From: Caldibacillus thermoamylovorans
Lineage (GTDB): Bacteria; Bacillota; Bacilli; Bacillales; Caldibacillaceae
Direction of reading: 5' to 3'
Assembly (NCBI RefSeq): GCF_000751775.1
Contig: NZ_CCRF01000102.1
Coordinates: forward strand, 52,263-116,262
DNA length: 64,000 nucleotides
Shown: piece after piece, positions 63,519-64,000 of the stretch
How the letters are laid out: the number at the start of each line of letters is the position of its first letter
Position numbering within the stretch: position 1 is the stretch's first letter
Position numbers and translations under genes: made by a program
Notes under the pieces: generated by a model
Databases searched by the model: none
Seen by the model: the letters and a program-made list of their open reading frames with translations, nothing else
What the model was told of the DNA's origin: nothing

Positions 63519-64000
63519 AACCACTCTCGTCACCATATTTGGGCGAAAATCTGCTTTTTTTGACGACAGGACTCTTTCTCGTCACCTTTTTGAGCCGGAA
63601 AATGCCACTTTTTGGCGACGAGACCTCTTCTCGTCACCTTTTTTGGGCGAAAAACACCATTTTTGGACGACGAGACTCTTTCTCGTCACCTTTTTGAGTC
63701 GAAAAACGCCATTTTTTGACGACGAGACCTCTTCTCGTCAACTTTTTTGGGCGAAAAACACCATTTTTTGGCGACGAGACTCTTTCTCGTCACCACTTTG
63801 GGGTAAAAAACTCACTTTTTTGGCGACGAGACCTCTTCTCGTCGTCATTTTGAGCCGGAAAATGCCCATTTTTGGCGACGAGACTCTTTCTCGTCGTCAC
63901 TTTTGCTCGGGAAACTCACTTTTTTGGCGACGAGACACCTTTCTCGTCGTCACTTTTGCATGGAAAACTCCACTTTTTGGCGACGAAACTCTTTCTCGTC
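63519..64000 (-). repeat. 52-bp hairpin tandem array 2 (at least 9 units, continues beyond window)
   Basis: The stem arm CTCGTC starts at 63526, 63578, 63630, 63682, 63734, 63786, 63838, 63890, 63943 and 63995: eight steps of 52 bp and one of 53. Unit hairpin GGCGACGAGA-ctctt-TCTCGTCACC is the reverse complement form of array 1 (GGTGACGAGA...TCTCGTCGCC). Loop variants alternate: GAGACTCTTTCTC, then GAGACCTCTTCTC, repeated, with the linkers alternating too, giving a 104-bp higher-order repeat over the first six or seven units. The first unit is again a half hairpin. Confidence 0.93.

Overview
The window is AT-rich chromosomal DNA (roughly 40% G+C by eye). Its gene content is that of a Bacillaceae bacterium: bacillithiol gene pair yojF-bshB2, the Bacillus-type yngJ-to-yngE leucine/branched-chain acyl-CoA operon, ykoS-ykoT, tcyP, pepT, ywcB-ywcA and a PyrR-attenuated uracil permease, with strong AGGAGG-type ribosome binding sites and CcpA (cre) and Fur boxes. 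Genus cannot be fixed from the sequence alone. No rRNA, tRNA, prophage, complete insertion sequence or CRISPR was seen.

Layout. (1) 1-3.1 kb: a GH65 phosphorylase (cut by the window edge) divergent from an AraC regulator, with a perfect cre between them. (2) 3.7-4.9 kb: yojF and bshB2. (3) 4.9-5.6 kb: 52-bp hairpin array 1. (4) 5.7-9.3 kb: MerR regulator, acyl-CoA ligase and AidB-like acyl-CoA dehydrogenase. (5) 9.8-16.5 kb: alpha-glucoside locus with a GH13 glucosidase, a LacI/MalR-type repressor and a sugar ABC importer (binding protein and two permeases, no ATPase). (6) 16.6-27 kb: a scrambled accessory region with a Fur-controlled hydroxamate-type siderophore importer divergent from a ferredoxin-NADP reductase gene, a truncated inverted copy of that reductase about 8 kb away, relics of ABC genes, a secreted glutamyl-endopeptidase-like protease and small membrane proteins. 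(7) 27-35 kb: FAH-family enzyme, M42 peptidase, GntR/DUF1648/CPBP operon, LytTR regulator and CoA-transferase, and a Fic pseudogene. (8) 35.5-46.3 kb: MFS exporter, a 21-bp repeat array, OppA-like lipoprotein, CNNM protein, universal stress protein, ykoS-ykoT and tcyP. (9) 46.4-55.2 kb: the yng operon and its probable TetR regulator. (10) 55.4-63.1 kb: LysR regulator, broken ABC exporter, GT8 glycosyltransferase, pepT, acetate symporter pair and uracil permease. (11) 63.5-64 kb: 52-bp hairpin array 2, running off the window.

How the genes work together. Carbon acquisition dominates: alpha-linked oligosaccharides are imported and then cleaved by hydrolysis (GH13) or phosphorolysis (GH65) under LacI, AraC and CcpA control; acyl-CoAs are activated and oxidised by two operons with their own regulators (MerR and TetR); acetate and CoA transfer are served by ywcBA and the CoA-transferase. 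The iron module pairs siderophore uptake with a reductase likely to supply electrons for iron release, both sharing one Fur box.

The most unusual content is repeat architecture. Two arrays of hairpin units with an almost invariant 52-bp period lie near the two ends of the window in opposite orientation, and the second shows a 104-bp alternating order. There are also a 21-bp array with fixed period, a 101-bp repeat, short intergenic repeats that resemble the adjacent gene end, and a 960-bp inverted duplication that could permit inversion of about 7 kb carrying the siderophore operon.
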